From positions 434,001-498,000 of the forward strand of contig OZ253586.1 of assembly GCA_965263155.1 (NCBI GenBank): 64,000 nt of DNA, in the 5' to 3' direction. This DNA comes from JAAXIE01 sp965263155 (GTDB lineage Bacteria; Chloroflexota; Dehalococcoidia; Lucifugimonadales; JAAXIE01). Position 1 is the stretch's first letter; the number at the start of each line of letters is the position of its first letter. Made by a program: the position numbers and the translations under genes. The notes beneath the pieces are model-generated. The model searched no databases. It saw nothing but the letters and a program-made list of their open reading frames with translations, and had not been told where the DNA came from. This document shows positions 9,137 to 17,142 of the stretch, one piece after another.

Positions 9137-10240
9137 CTACCCCCACATCGTGCGCGCTGTCTCCACGACCAGCTCCAGCTTTCGGCGCTGGTCCTCGGAG
9201 GTGATGAGGTTGCCCGCTGCCACTGAGGCAAAGCCGCACTGGGGGCTGAGGGCTAGGTCGTCCATGTCCACGTAGCGGGATGCTTCCTCTAGACGACGCA
9301 TGAGCGTGTCCTGAGACTCCAGAGGGGCCTCTTTGGTGGTTACCAGTCCGAGCACTACGGCTTTGCCCTTGGGCATGTAGCGCAGGGGCTCGAAGCCTCC
9401 CGCACGATCGGTGTCGTACTCTAGCAGGTAGCGGTCTACGTCCAGAAGGCTGAACATCTTCTCAGCAATGGGCTCATAGCCACCGTCGGCCTGCCACCTG
9501 CTCTGGTTGTTGCCGCGACAGACGTGGAAGGCGAGGACCGCCCCCTTACGGTCAATCCCCTCGACACAAGCTTGGTCGGCGGCTAGGGCCTCGTCCAGCT
9601 CACTCTCTACGTCGATGCCCTGCTCCACCCACTGCTGGCGCAGCCTCTGATCGCAGAAACGCATGGGGTAGTTGGGCGCATCCAGTTGGATATAAGCAGC
9701 GCCGTCGGCAATGGCGGCCTCGATTTCGGTCCGAATGATACGCGCCAATTCCTGTAGCAGCTCGGTGGGGCTGGCATAGAAAGCATCCGTGATACCCTCA
9801 CGAAAGCCGCCGAAGCCGAGCATGGATGGAGTGGGCATGGTTATTTTGAAGGGGCCCGGCGAGTGCTGCTTCATGAAGGCTATCTCGTGATCGGTGAACC
9901 GGCGGGACTCCAGTTTGGCGGCCACAACTCGCACCGTAGTGGGCAGCATGCCGCCCCGTGGGCCATACCATTCGCGCACGAAGGACTCGTCGCTGGGGCG
10001 GAACCCTTGGAGGGCATCAGCAGGTCCGGTGAGGAAGGAGCCTCGTCGCAACTCGCCATCGCTGAATATTTCGATGCCCACGGAGCGGAACATTTCCAAG
10101 CTCTGGAGAATCGCCTTGTCTTCCACTTCCCGCAGTTGTTCGAGGCTGGTGATACCCTGCTCGTGTGTTTCGCGAGCCGCTAGAACTTCGGGTGGACGCA
10201 GCAGGCTTCCTACTTGGTCGGCCCTGAAGGGTGTCGGCAT
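9137..10240 (-). CDS. MetE C-terminal-like (cobalamin-independent methionine synthase family) protein
   Basis: The 367-residue protein matches the stand-alone catalytic domain of the UROD/MetE-like superfamily. It starts PFRADQVGSLLRP, typical of the family, and has GEIFSDGELRRG-like sequence near residue 57. Candidate zinc ligands are His and Cys in AFHVCRGNNQ and a Cys in LSPQCGFAS. It lacks the N-terminal half of true MetE, so it probably transfers methyl groups between small thiols and a donor that cannot be told from sequence. ATG 10240 follows GGGAGG. It lies 40 nt downstream of the deaminase gene on the same strand and is convergent with ggt. Confidence 0.83.
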   Translation of the reverse strand: MPTPFRADQVGSLLRPPEVLAARETHEQGITSLEQLREVEDKAILQSLEMFRSVGIEIFSDGELRRGSFLTGPADALQGFRPSDESFVREWYGPRGGMLPTTVRVVAAKLESRRFTDHEIAFMKQHSPGPFKITMPTPSMLGFGGFREGITDAFYASPTELLQELARIIRTEIEAAIADGAAYIQLDAPNYPMRFCDQRLRQQWVEQGIDVESELDEALAADQACVEGIDRKGAVLAFHVCRGNNQSRWQADGGYEPIAEKMFSLLDVDRYLLEYDTDRAGGFEPLRYMPKGKAVVLGLVTTKEAPLESQDTLMRRLEEASRYVDMDDLALSPQCGFASVAAGNLITSEDQRRKLELVVETARTMWG

Positions 10241-10280
10241 TGCTCCATACCTCCCACACGGAATGATATATCAAGAAACG

Positions 10281-10718
10281 CTAGTATCGGACCTCCCGGG
10301 ACTCCGTCTCCAAGATGCCATCGATTATTTCGACTTGATCGCCTTGTCCTGCCATCTCGACCAGCAACTCCATCCGGTAGTCACCGTAGATGTTGGCTGG
10401 CCCAATAGGGCGCGCACCGATGACCACGGTGCGAATACCGCAGGCCATGATGGCCCCACAACACATTGGGCATGGCTGGAAGGTGGTGTAGAGGACGCAA
10501 TCGCTGAGGTTGTCAGTGCCCAGCGCGGGCCCAGCTTCGCGTATAGCCACCGTCTCGGCGTGGGCGGTGGGATCGTGGTTTGCCGACACTAGGTTGCGTC
10601 CTTTGGCGATGATTTCGCCTTGGCGCACAATGACCGTGCCTACACCCACGTTCCCTTCATCGCGTGCCTTGTGGGCCTCGGCCAAGGCTTCCCTCATATA
10701 ACGCTCGTGTTGCTCCAA
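10281..10718 (-). CDS. cytidine/guanine deaminase-like zinc nucleoside deaminase
   Basis: The 145-residue protein is a CDA-fold zinc hydrolase with the signature HAE (53-55) and PCPMC (82-86). His53, Cys83 and Cys86 would hold zinc and Glu55 shuttles protons. The size and the TTFQPCPMCCGA motif fit the guanine deaminase/TadA-like branch rather than tetrameric cytidine deaminase. Whether the substrate is a free base, a nucleoside or tRNA is not visible. An AGGAGG-type site lies just upstream. It probably heads a two-gene unit with the MetE-like gene. Confidence 0.85.
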   Translation of the reverse strand: MEQHERYMREALAEAHKARDEGNVGVGTVIVRQGEIIAKGRNLVSANHDPTAHAETVAIREAGPALGTDNLSDCVLYTTFQPCPMCCGAIMACGIRTVVIGARPIGPANIYGDYRMELLVEMAGQGDQVEIIDGILETESREVRY

Positions 10719-11178
10719 TTACCTGCCTCCTTATCGGGGCGCCGTCAGCGAAGAGGTGGACCGAACCAGAAAGTGGACGAAGGAATGAATTGCACATTGG
10801 TGTGCAAGTGGCGTGGCCGCCCGTAGCTGGAACACAACCACGCGCGTGCAAAGTTCGTAGCTGCACTTGCAGGCTGTCCGTATCTGTGGCGAAAGTTTTT
10901 GTAGCTATTTTACCTGCAATTCGTGCAACTGTCGTAGCTGGGTTGTAGCTGAAAGAGCACTGCATCCCCGGGGCGGGTCGAAGCGGATATTCTATGGCGT
11001 TCTCGGTGCGGGTGGTCATATGCCCCTCGGTCGGCGATGCGTTCCAGGCTGATCTTAGCGTAGCAGGGGGATGGCGGGTGGGCAAGACGGCAATGGCAGT
11101 AGGAGAAAGAAGGACGTTATGCGTTCGCTGAAGCCTGGACAGTTGCTCTCATAGCCATAAGGAAGGTGGGAAGAGGGC
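10719..11178. other. intergenic region containing dispersed repeat copy A
   Basis: No convincing gene lies here. The word GTAGCTG or a close variant recurs at 10857, 10901, 10934 and 10944. The segment 10879-10930 is copy A of a repeat also found at 34374 and 36635. The open frames on both strands have no ribosome site. Confidence 0.55.
10879..10930. repeat. dispersed intergenic repeat, copy A
   Basis: About 52 nt starting CGTATCTGTGGCGAAAG. It aligns end to end with copy B at 36635-36686 and copy C at 34374-34423, all in the same orientation. All three share CGTAKCTG, then GCGA, a T-rich run, GTAKCT and a GTGCAA/GTGAAG end. Confidence 0.6.
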
Positions 11179-11508
11179 TCAGATGATTCCGTCGTCGGAA
11201 AAGAACTGCTTGTCCCACTCAGGATTGGATTTACTGAGCAGACTGCTGGTGTGAAGGTGGCAGGCCCGGGTCCACAACCCCAGCACCACTTGGTCCAAGA
11301 TCTCACGGGGCAGGCGGATGCGCTGGCCCGTTTCGCCAGCGAGCCATTCAAGATAACCGGTGCTGAGGAACTCAACAAAGAAAGGCGAAGGCTCCTCACC
11401 ATCCCATGATGCTGCCTCCAGCAGGGCAGGGGGCACCTCTGAGCAGAGGATGTTGGGCTGCTCCATGGCTATCGCCATGTACTCGCTCTGGTTGTTGGGG
11501 TTCTGCAT
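11179..11508 (-). CDS. hypothetical protein (109 aa)
   Basis: No family recognised. The protein is acidic, with no membrane segment, and contains WDGEEPSPFFVEFLSTGY followed by a region rich in Leu and Arg. ATG 11508 follows GGAG about 11 nt upstream and GAGGA close by. It stands alone between two other minus-strand units. It could be a small cytoplasmic protein; nothing around it suggests a role. Confidence 0.5.
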   Translation of the reverse strand: MQNPNNQSEYMAIAMEQPNILCSEVPPALLEAASWDGEEPSPFFVEFLSTGYLEWLAGETGQRIRLPREILDQVVLGLWTRACHLHTSSLLSKSNPEWDKQFFSDDGII

Positions 11509-11590
11509 TCCTCATTTACTCCGGTGACTTGCGTTTCAATCGGGCGTGCCCACAGCGTCATGACCGAAAGTCGCCTGACAAAGGGCAAAA

Positions 11591-11625
11591 CAAGCCCCGG
11601 CCGATGTAAGTCAGGCCGGGGCTTG
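11591..11625 (-). terminator. rho-independent terminator after the NHL gene
   Basis: CAAGCCCCGGCC (11591-11602) and GGCCGGGGCTTG (11614-11625) form a perfect 12-bp stem with an 11-nt loop. On the minus strand it is followed by TTGTTTT. It begins just after the NHL gene stop. Confidence 0.8.
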
Positions 11626-11636
11626 TTGTCTGGTTA

Positions 11637-12689
11637 CTAGATGTTGCGGGCAGGCTCGGCGTAGGCTGGCAGCTTGTTGTACAGCTGCATCCTGCTCCGC
11701 TGGGTGTCGGCCACTACCAGCCGGCTCTTGACGGGGTCATAGGTGACGCCTGCGGGCCGGGTGAAGTAGCCCTCCACCTCGGGTTTACGCATCTGGCGTC
11801 GGCGCTTCAAGGAGTCAGGGTTGGCGACCACCGACATCGCGGCCCACTTGGATAGCTCGCGGGCCTCGCCCCAGAAGGTGGTGACGAACCGGCCGTCCGC
11901 CCCGAATACCTGCACCCGGTGGTTCCCCCAGTCGGCTACGTACACGTCGCCATCGGGGTCAACTGCAACGTCGGAGGGGCGGCTCAACTCGCCACGGCCG
12001 TCGCCGGAGCTGCCAAAGGTCGCCTCATAGCGACCGTCGGGGCTGAACTTCTGTACGCGGTCGTTCCTGTGGTCAGCCACATAGATATGGCCGTCGTTGT
12101 CCACGGTGATGCCCCACGGCGAGTCCAACTGGCCTTCGCCATTGCCATGGCTGCCGAACTTGCTTATGAACGCGCCGTCCTCTTTGCGTACCTTTTGCAC
12201 GCGGTGGTTGAGGCTGTCGACGACCAGGAGGTTGTCGTCGGCGTCGAATGCGATACTGGAGGCGCCGTGGAACTGGCCGTCGCCCTCACCTGCGGACTCC
12301 CACATCTTGATGAAGTTGCCGTCGGCGTCGAAGATGTTCATCCGGTTGAGCCACTCGTCGCTAACGAAGATACGGCCTTGATTATCCATGGCTATGCCCG
12401 CGGGCCAAATCAGTTCACCGGGCCCGGTGCCGGGGCTGGAGAACTCGCCCACCAGTTCCTCATCGCCCGGCTCTGTGCCCATGGTGAGCACGCTGATGCG
12501 GACGGCTCTGAGGGTTTTGTCCCATGTGGTGTTGGTGCCCTGCTCCCAACCGCGGTTGACAACATAGACCGTGTCGCCCTTGGTGGTAAGCACCTTGACG
12601 GGCGTGGTGAAACCCATACCCGTAACTGCTCCGCGGCCGACTGCGTGACTGAAGTCGAACACTCGGCCCGCGACTACTTGTGTCAGCAT
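11637..12689 (-). CDS. NHL-repeat beta-propeller protein
   Basis: The 350-residue protein consists of repeated NHL blades, each with a G-x-L-x-x-P-x-G-I/V-A-V-D core. Examples are FSSPGTGPGELIWPAGIAMD, then SPWGITVDNDGHIYVADHRN and SRPSDVAVDPDGDVYVADWG. It should fold as a six-bladed propeller that binds protein or sugar ligands. No signal peptide is seen. It is encoded downstream of DUF1800 and DUF1501 genes on the same strand, with a hairpin in between, so a joint role in that cluster is likely but unproven. Confidence 0.85.
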   Translation of the reverse strand: MLTQVVAGRVFDFSHAVGRGAVTGMGFTTPVKVLTTKGDTVYVVNRGWEQGTNTTWDKTLRAVRISVLTMGTEPGDEELVGEFSSPGTGPGELIWPAGIAMDNQGRIFVSDEWLNRMNIFDADGNFIKMWESAGEGDGQFHGASSIAFDADDNLLVVDSLNHRVQKVRKEDGAFISKFGSHGNGEGQLDSPWGITVDNDGHIYVADHRNDRVQKFSPDGRYEATFGSSGDGRGELSRPSDVAVDPDGDVYVADWGNHRVQVFGADGRFVTTFWGEARELSKWAAMSVVANPDSLKRRRQMRKPEVEGYFTRPAGVTYDPVKSRLVVADTQRSRMQLYNKLPAYAEPARNI

Positions 12690-12739
12690 ATATCTTTCCT
12701 CTTGAGCGAATTTGCACTGCAGGGATTTCTGCCTGTTAG

Positions 12740-12778
12740 TTCGAGGGCCAGCGAGCCGTTAAGCTGCTGGCCCTCGAA
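12740..12778 (-). terminator. strong hairpin between the DUF1501 and NHL genes
   Basis: TTCGAGGGCCAGC (12740-12752) pairs perfectly with GCTGGCCCTCGAA (12766-12778) around a 13-nt loop. No T-run follows on either strand, so it may slow transcription or protect mRNA ends rather than terminate fully. Confidence 0.55.
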
Positions 12779-12802
12779 GCAGGCTTGGTTACTGCGCTAC
12801 GC

Positions 12803-13930
12803 CTAGAAGTAGCTCAGCTTGTCGAATTGGCCCCGCACGATGGGGCCGGCCTCGACGCTCATCCAGTCCTCCAAGATGGAGGAGTAGACGCTGCGGAAGT
12901 CCAAGTTGGGGACCAGGTCGCCCTGCGACAGGTCCTCTTGCTTGCGGGACGGGTACTCGCCGTACTGTCCGCCCTTTACCATGTCGCCGAGCAGGAACGA
13001 GGCCCCGCCCGCGCCGTGATCGGTGCCGGAACCGTTGTCGTGTACCCGGCGGCCAAACTCGGTGAACATGAATACCAGCACGTTGTCGGCGGCGTCATGC
13101 TCACGCAGGTCGGCGAAGAAATCGCCGAGTGCATCGCCCACGTCGGTCCAGAGCTGGCCATGCAGGCCGGCTTGGTTGGCATGGGTGTCGAAGCTGCCGT
13201 GGTCGCAGTAAAAGACACGGGTGCCCAGGTTGGCTGTGTGGATCTGGGCGATGCCCTTCAACCTCTTGGCGATTGGGGTGTCGGCATACTCGATGCTGGA
13301 GGTGTAGCCCTCGGGGGCCACCTTCAGGATGTCGGCGCCCTTCATGGCCTCCAGACCGGTCTGGCCCATGTACTGCATGACGGCGTCGGAGCCCATGACC
13401 GGCGCGTAGATGCGGGAGAACCGGTCGAGGATCTTCATCCGCTGCTGCTCCTGCTCGATACCCGTCAGCAGACCATAGGTCTCTAGGTCATCGATACAGG
13501 CGATGGGCACTCCGGGGTAGACCATGGAGCGGAACATGCTCGGGCCGAAGCTGACGGAGGTGACGATATTCTCCTTATTGGGGTCCAGCACCTTCGTGGC
13601 TTGGCCCAGCCAACCCTCGGTACCCAGCTTGTCGGGCTCGCAGGTGTGCCAGATGTCCATAGAGCGGAAGTGGGACCTAGGGGAGTCGGGGTAGCCTACG
13701 CCATGGATGATGGCCAGCTGGCCATCATTGTAGAAGTCCCGCATGGCGCTCATGGAGGGATGCAAGCCGTACTCGCTGTCAATGTGGAGGATCTGGTCGT
13801 CGGGGATCCCCACTGCGGGGCGGTTGTCCCGATACAACGGGTCGTTGTAGGGGATGATGGTGTTGAAGTAGTCGTTACCACCCGACAGCTGGAGCACTAC
13901 CAGCACGGGGTCTTTTTTGCTTGTAGTCAT
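12803..13930 (-). CDS. DUF1501 domain protein
   Basis: The 375-residue protein begins MTTSKKDPVLVVLQLSGGND, the usual N-terminus of DUF1501 proteins in Chloroflexota without a Tat signal. The family has an alkaline-phosphatase/sulfatase-like fold. Conserved parts include the GLHPSMSAM stretch, YPDSPRSHFRSMDIW near residue 90, and the metal-site-like FTEFGRRVHDNGSGTDHGAGG near residue 300. ATG 13930 follows GGAAGGGAGAG; an upstream in-frame start at 13993 lies inside the end of the DUF1800 gene. It is always found beside DUF1800, as here. The substrate is unknown. Confidence 0.9.
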   Translation of the reverse strand: MTTSKKDPVLVVLQLSGGNDYFNTIIPYNDPLYRDNRPAVGIPDDQILHIDSEYGLHPSMSAMRDFYNDGQLAIIHGVGYPDSPRSHFRSMDIWHTCEPDKLGTEGWLGQATKVLDPNKENIVTSVSFGPSMFRSMVYPGVPIACIDDLETYGLLTGIEQEQQRMKILDRFSRIYAPVMGSDAVMQYMGQTGLEAMKGADILKVAPEGYTSSIEYADTPIAKRLKGIAQIHTANLGTRVFYCDHGSFDTHANQAGLHGQLWTDVGDALGDFFADLREHDAADNVLVFMFTEFGRRVHDNGSGTDHGAGGASFLLGDMVKGGQYGEYPSRKQEDLSQGDLVPNLDFRSVYSSILEDWMSVEAGPIVRGQFDKLSYF

Positions 13931-13973
13931 TCGCTTTCTCTCTCCCTTCCTTTCTTTACCTGGATGTACTGAT

Positions 13974-15365
13974 CTAGGCGTACTGGAACTCACGCGAGGC
14001 TGCGATCAGCTGAAGCATCTCGCCCACGCGCTGGGCAGCGGCTTCCTGGTTGCCCCAGTTGAGGGAACCGCCCTCACTGGCGTGGGACACCAGTTGGGTC
14101 TTGGTATCGGAACCCACTTCGAGGGGTCCGAGGATGTCGAGGCAGTTGTCCACGAAGGACTCAGGGGACAATTCCCCTTGGCTCTGGAGATTGCTGACGA
14201 TGGCTTGGATGCCCGGCTTGCTGGTGTCGCCCATCAGGCCTGCGCAGAAGTTGACGCGCTTCATCAACGTTCCGCTGTTGATCCACTCCACGCCGGTGTG
14301 CCAGCTCTCGACGCTGGGCGGGTTCATCAGGTCCTGACCCATGTACATGGGCTGGCGGCACATCTCGCCGATGCCGGGGGCGGGGAACTCCATGCCGCCG
14401 ACCATCCGGTAGGTGCTGACCACGATCTCCGCCGGGCTCTTGACCTTGGCGAAGCGAGCGTTCTTGAAGAAGTCGCTCTTGAACAGCACGCGCAGGATGG
14501 ACTTGATGTCGGCCTTGGACTCTAGGAACGTGTTGGCCAACAGGTCGATGGCTGCTGGGTCGTGGGGCGGGGTTACCGACCACGCCGGCACCTGAGGCTC
14601 GTCTGCCACGAAGAAGCTGTACAGGTGGCGGGCGATGAACCGGGCTGTGGCGGGCTGGTCGCACACGATGTTGATGATGTCTTCGCCATTCAGGCGGCCA
14701 GTGTGACCTAGGAAGGTCTTCTCGCCGTCGTCGTGGTCCTCGTCCCTGTAGAGAAACTCCCAGTCGTACCGGCTGTAGTAGTTCCTAGGGGGGCCGGGAT
14801 CGAAGGTCCAGCCGGTGAAGGCCCGGGAGGCCTCACGGACATCGACCTCGGTGTAGCTGCCCACACCCATGCTGAAGAGCTCGAGGAGCTCGCGACCCCA
14901 GTTCTCGTTGACGGCTGCGCCATGGTTGTCGCAGTTGTCCAGCCAATAGATCATGGCCGGGTCCTTGGCCAGCTCTCCTAGGAAGTCACGGTAGTTACCC
15001 AAGGCGTGATCACGGAACATGTTGATCTGGTTGATGACGATGTTGTAGTTGTCGACCTTGGACTGCCCGGTGGCAAACAGGTGATGCCAGAACAGCACCA
15101 TCTTCTCTTCCAGTGGCCTGCCCGTGTTGATCAGGGTGTGCAGCCAAGAAGCGCTTCCCATGCCGGGGGTGGTGATGGGGCGGTCGAAGCCGGGATGGTA
15201 CCGGAGGAACTCCAGCCTGTCGGCCTGTTCTCCATCGGCATCCACTAGCTCGTCGACCGTAGCATCGTAGCCCTTGGCTACGCGCCTCTCCAATTCTTCG
15301 CGGTTAGCGCCAAAGCCCGCCCGCCGCATCAGGTGAGCCATTAAGGCTATGTCTTCACTAGCCAT
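13974..15365 (-). CDS. DUF1800 domain protein
   Basis: The 463-residue protein matches the DUF1800 family over its length: ALMAHLMRRAGFGANREELE at the start, MVLFWHHLFATGQSKV near residue 90, NENWGRELLELFSMGVG near 155 and SRAFTGWTF near 185. ATG 15365 follows AGGAGGT. It sits directly upstream of the DUF1501 gene, the pairing seen across Planctomycetota, Chloroflexota and others. The family is often exported and linked to surface or polysaccharide functions, but no reaction has been established here and no signal peptide is visible. Confidence 0.9.
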   Translation of the reverse strand: MASEDIALMAHLMRRAGFGANREELERRVAKGYDATVDELVDADGEQADRLEFLRYHPGFDRPITTPGMGSASWLHTLINTGRPLEEKMVLFWHHLFATGQSKVDNYNIVINQINMFRDHALGNYRDFLGELAKDPAMIYWLDNCDNHGAAVNENWGRELLELFSMGVGSYTEVDVREASRAFTGWTFDPGPPRNYYSRYDWEFLYRDEDHDDGEKTFLGHTGRLNGEDIINIVCDQPATARFIARHLYSFFVADEPQVPAWSVTPPHDPAAIDLLANTFLESKADIKSILRVLFKSDFFKNARFAKVKSPAEIVVSTYRMVGGMEFPAPGIGEMCRQPMYMGQDLMNPPSVESWHTGVEWINSGTLMKRVNFCAGLMGDTSKPGIQAIVSNLQSQGELSPESFVDNCLDILGPLEVGSDTKTQLVSHASEGGSLNWGNQEAAAQRVGEMLQLIAASREFQYA

Positions 15366-15558
15366 ACCTACCTCCTAAAGTGAATTGTGTTGATGCATCC
15401 TTCCGCATTCCGCCTAAGGCTACTCGCGTATTGTCATACTCAACAACCCGGTTGTCAACGGCCATGTCATGGGGGACCCGACCCCGCCATCGCGATCCGG
15501 AGGGGCTTTTCGCCAAGCTGTCCACCCCATGCTGTCTACGCATGGAGGAGGGACATTT

Positions 15559-15999
15559 CTACCCTGAACGGCCCCTCGCACATGTCCACAGATACCTGCC
15601 AGTAGCCAGGCCCAGCACGGTGAACAGAGCGTCCACGAAGGGAAAGTAGATGATGTGGGACGTCACTGCCTCGCCTGTCTCGCTATCCGGGTTCAGAGTC
15701 CAGAACCACTCCCAGAAGAAGAGCATGGTGAGGGCCACAGCCCCGTAGAAGACGACATTGGCCGTCACTTGTTCCGAAGCGGTGGGCTGGGCGGCTTCTT
15801 TGCAGAGGGTGCACTTCCGATAGCAGCCCACCACTAGGATCACGAACGTCGCGACTGCCATGAAGTAGTTCAGTACCTTCCATACCGGGTACTCCGGCGA
15901 GCCGTCGTGGGTCAGTGGCGTAACGATGAGCAGAACAAAGGCGGCTAACGCTGTCGCCACCACGTAGGCTGCCAAGACTTTTTGTGCCATGTCTCTCAT
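15559..15999 (-). CDS. small membrane protein, four predicted TM segments
   Basis: The 146-residue protein has about four hydrophobic helices: AYVVATALAAFVLLIV near residue 10, a second at 45-60, a third at 83-97 and a fourth near the C-terminus. A CYRKCTLC motif in the loop after helix 2 could bind metal or form a disulfide. The start at 15999 follows GGGAG; an internal Met4 is possible. No family recognised. It is upstream of DUF1800 on the same strand but 190 nt away. Confidence 0.6.
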   Translation of the reverse strand: MRDMAQKVLAAYVVATALAAFVLLIVTPLTHDGSPEYPVWKVLNYFMAVATFVILVVGCYRKCTLCKEAAQPTASEQVTANVVFYGAVALTMLFFWEWFWTLNPDSETGEAVTSHIIYFPFVDALFTVLGLATGRYLWTCARGRSG

Positions 16000-16126
16000 G
16001 GGGGAGATACTCCCTTCCTATGAGATTTCGTATCAATTCATACTGCGGGCATTCTAGGTCATCGTGCATAGGTTTCCCATGGCTTCAATTGAGTAATGCG
16101 GGGCATTGATGTAGATTATTAAGGTT

Positions 16127-17092
16127 GTGCGAAAACTCTTCTGGTTAGCAGCCGTCATTTCCATTATGTTTGTCGTGGCCTCTTGTGGCGGCACGCCGGA
16201 GGAAGCCACGACTTCGGCAAAGCCTCCCGCGGCTCGGCCACCAACTTCCCCGCCTCGGCCACCAACTTCCCCGGCAACGCTCCCGCCCGCCACCTCCGCC
16301 TCGACTGCCGCCGAACGCCCCTCCTCCCCTATATCACAAACCGCCACCACGTCCACCGCCAGTGCAACGGTGGAGCAGACAGTGGCCTCGACCGACCAAG
16401 GCAAGACGGAAACGACTCCCGGCGACGAACCCGCGCAGACTACAGCGACGACCACCTCAGGACAGGTTTCTGCGCAGACGACTTCCGGTGCTCAGCTCTC
16501 GCCCGACACGACGGTCAGCGGGACGCTTTCGGGAACAATAGCCCCCATCACAGAGGCACCCTCGACCTCTACGCCGCACCCTGAGCCTGCAACGCCCGTT
16601 GCCACCGCGCCCCCTCCACCAGCCCTAGCAGTGGGCAACGACGTGGGAGAATTGGCCCCAGACTTCCAGTTGCCGGCGGCATCGGGCTCGGACCGCTCGC
16701 TGGCGTCCTACCGGGCGGACAAGAACGTGCTGGTGGTGTTCTATCGTGCCTTCTGGTGAACTGCCTGCCGCAGTCAGCTGGACGAGCTGACCAAAGAGTA
16801 CGACACCATCACCGGCCTGAACACGGAGGTCGTGGCCATAAGCGTAGACGAGCTTAGCGGTGCCACCAACATCGCCCAGAGCTTGGGGATACCGTTTCCC
16901 ATCCTCTATGACCCAGCCGGAGAAGTGGTTGGCACCTACGGGGTGGTCAACCCCTCCGACGACAACAGGGCATTGCCTTCAACCTTCGTCGTGGACCAAG
17001 AGGGGGTCGTTCGATGGAGGTTCTTGGGAAGCGTGGGCCACCGCACCCCCTTCAGTCAGATCGTTGAGCAATTGACAGCCCTTCAGGGATAG
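16127..17092 (+). CDS. thioredoxin-fold selenolipoprotein (UxxC), Sec211 encoded by TGA
   Basis: Read through one TGA the gene gives 321 residues. A lipoprotein signal ends at VASC with Cys20. A Pro/Thr/Ser-rich spacer (about 21-165) is followed by an AhpC/TSA domain starting VGELAPDFQLPAASGS. The active site is VFYRAFW-U-TACRSQL: TGA 16757-16759 replaces the first Cys of a CxxC, and Cys214 is kept. Downstream it has the cis-Pro region ALPSTFVVDQEGVVRWRF expected of the fold. A perfect hairpin begins 13 nt after the TGA. I infer a lipid-anchored, outward-facing redox selenoprotein. Start is GTG with a weak site. An MFS gene follows after 50 nt. A standard caller would end it at 16759. Confidence 0.85.
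16757..16759 (+). other. in-frame TGA read as selenocysteine (U211)
   Basis: It replaces the nucleophilic Cys of a thioredoxin-like CxxC. The same frame continues for 111 codons of clear redoxin sequence. Confidence 0.82.
16773..16791 (+). promoter_or_regulatory. bacterial SECIS-like hairpin
   Basis: GTCAGCT (16773-16779) pairs perfectly with AGCTGAC (16785-16791) around the loop GGACG. The stem starts 13 nt after the TGA. The E. coli fdhF element has an 11-nt gap and a 5-nt loop beginning GG, so the geometry is nearly the same. It lies wholly inside the coding sequence. Confidence 0.7.
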
Positions 17093-17142
17093 CCCACTAC
17101 ATCCCTCCGACACCTGACAATCGCAACTGCCGGGGGAAAGCG

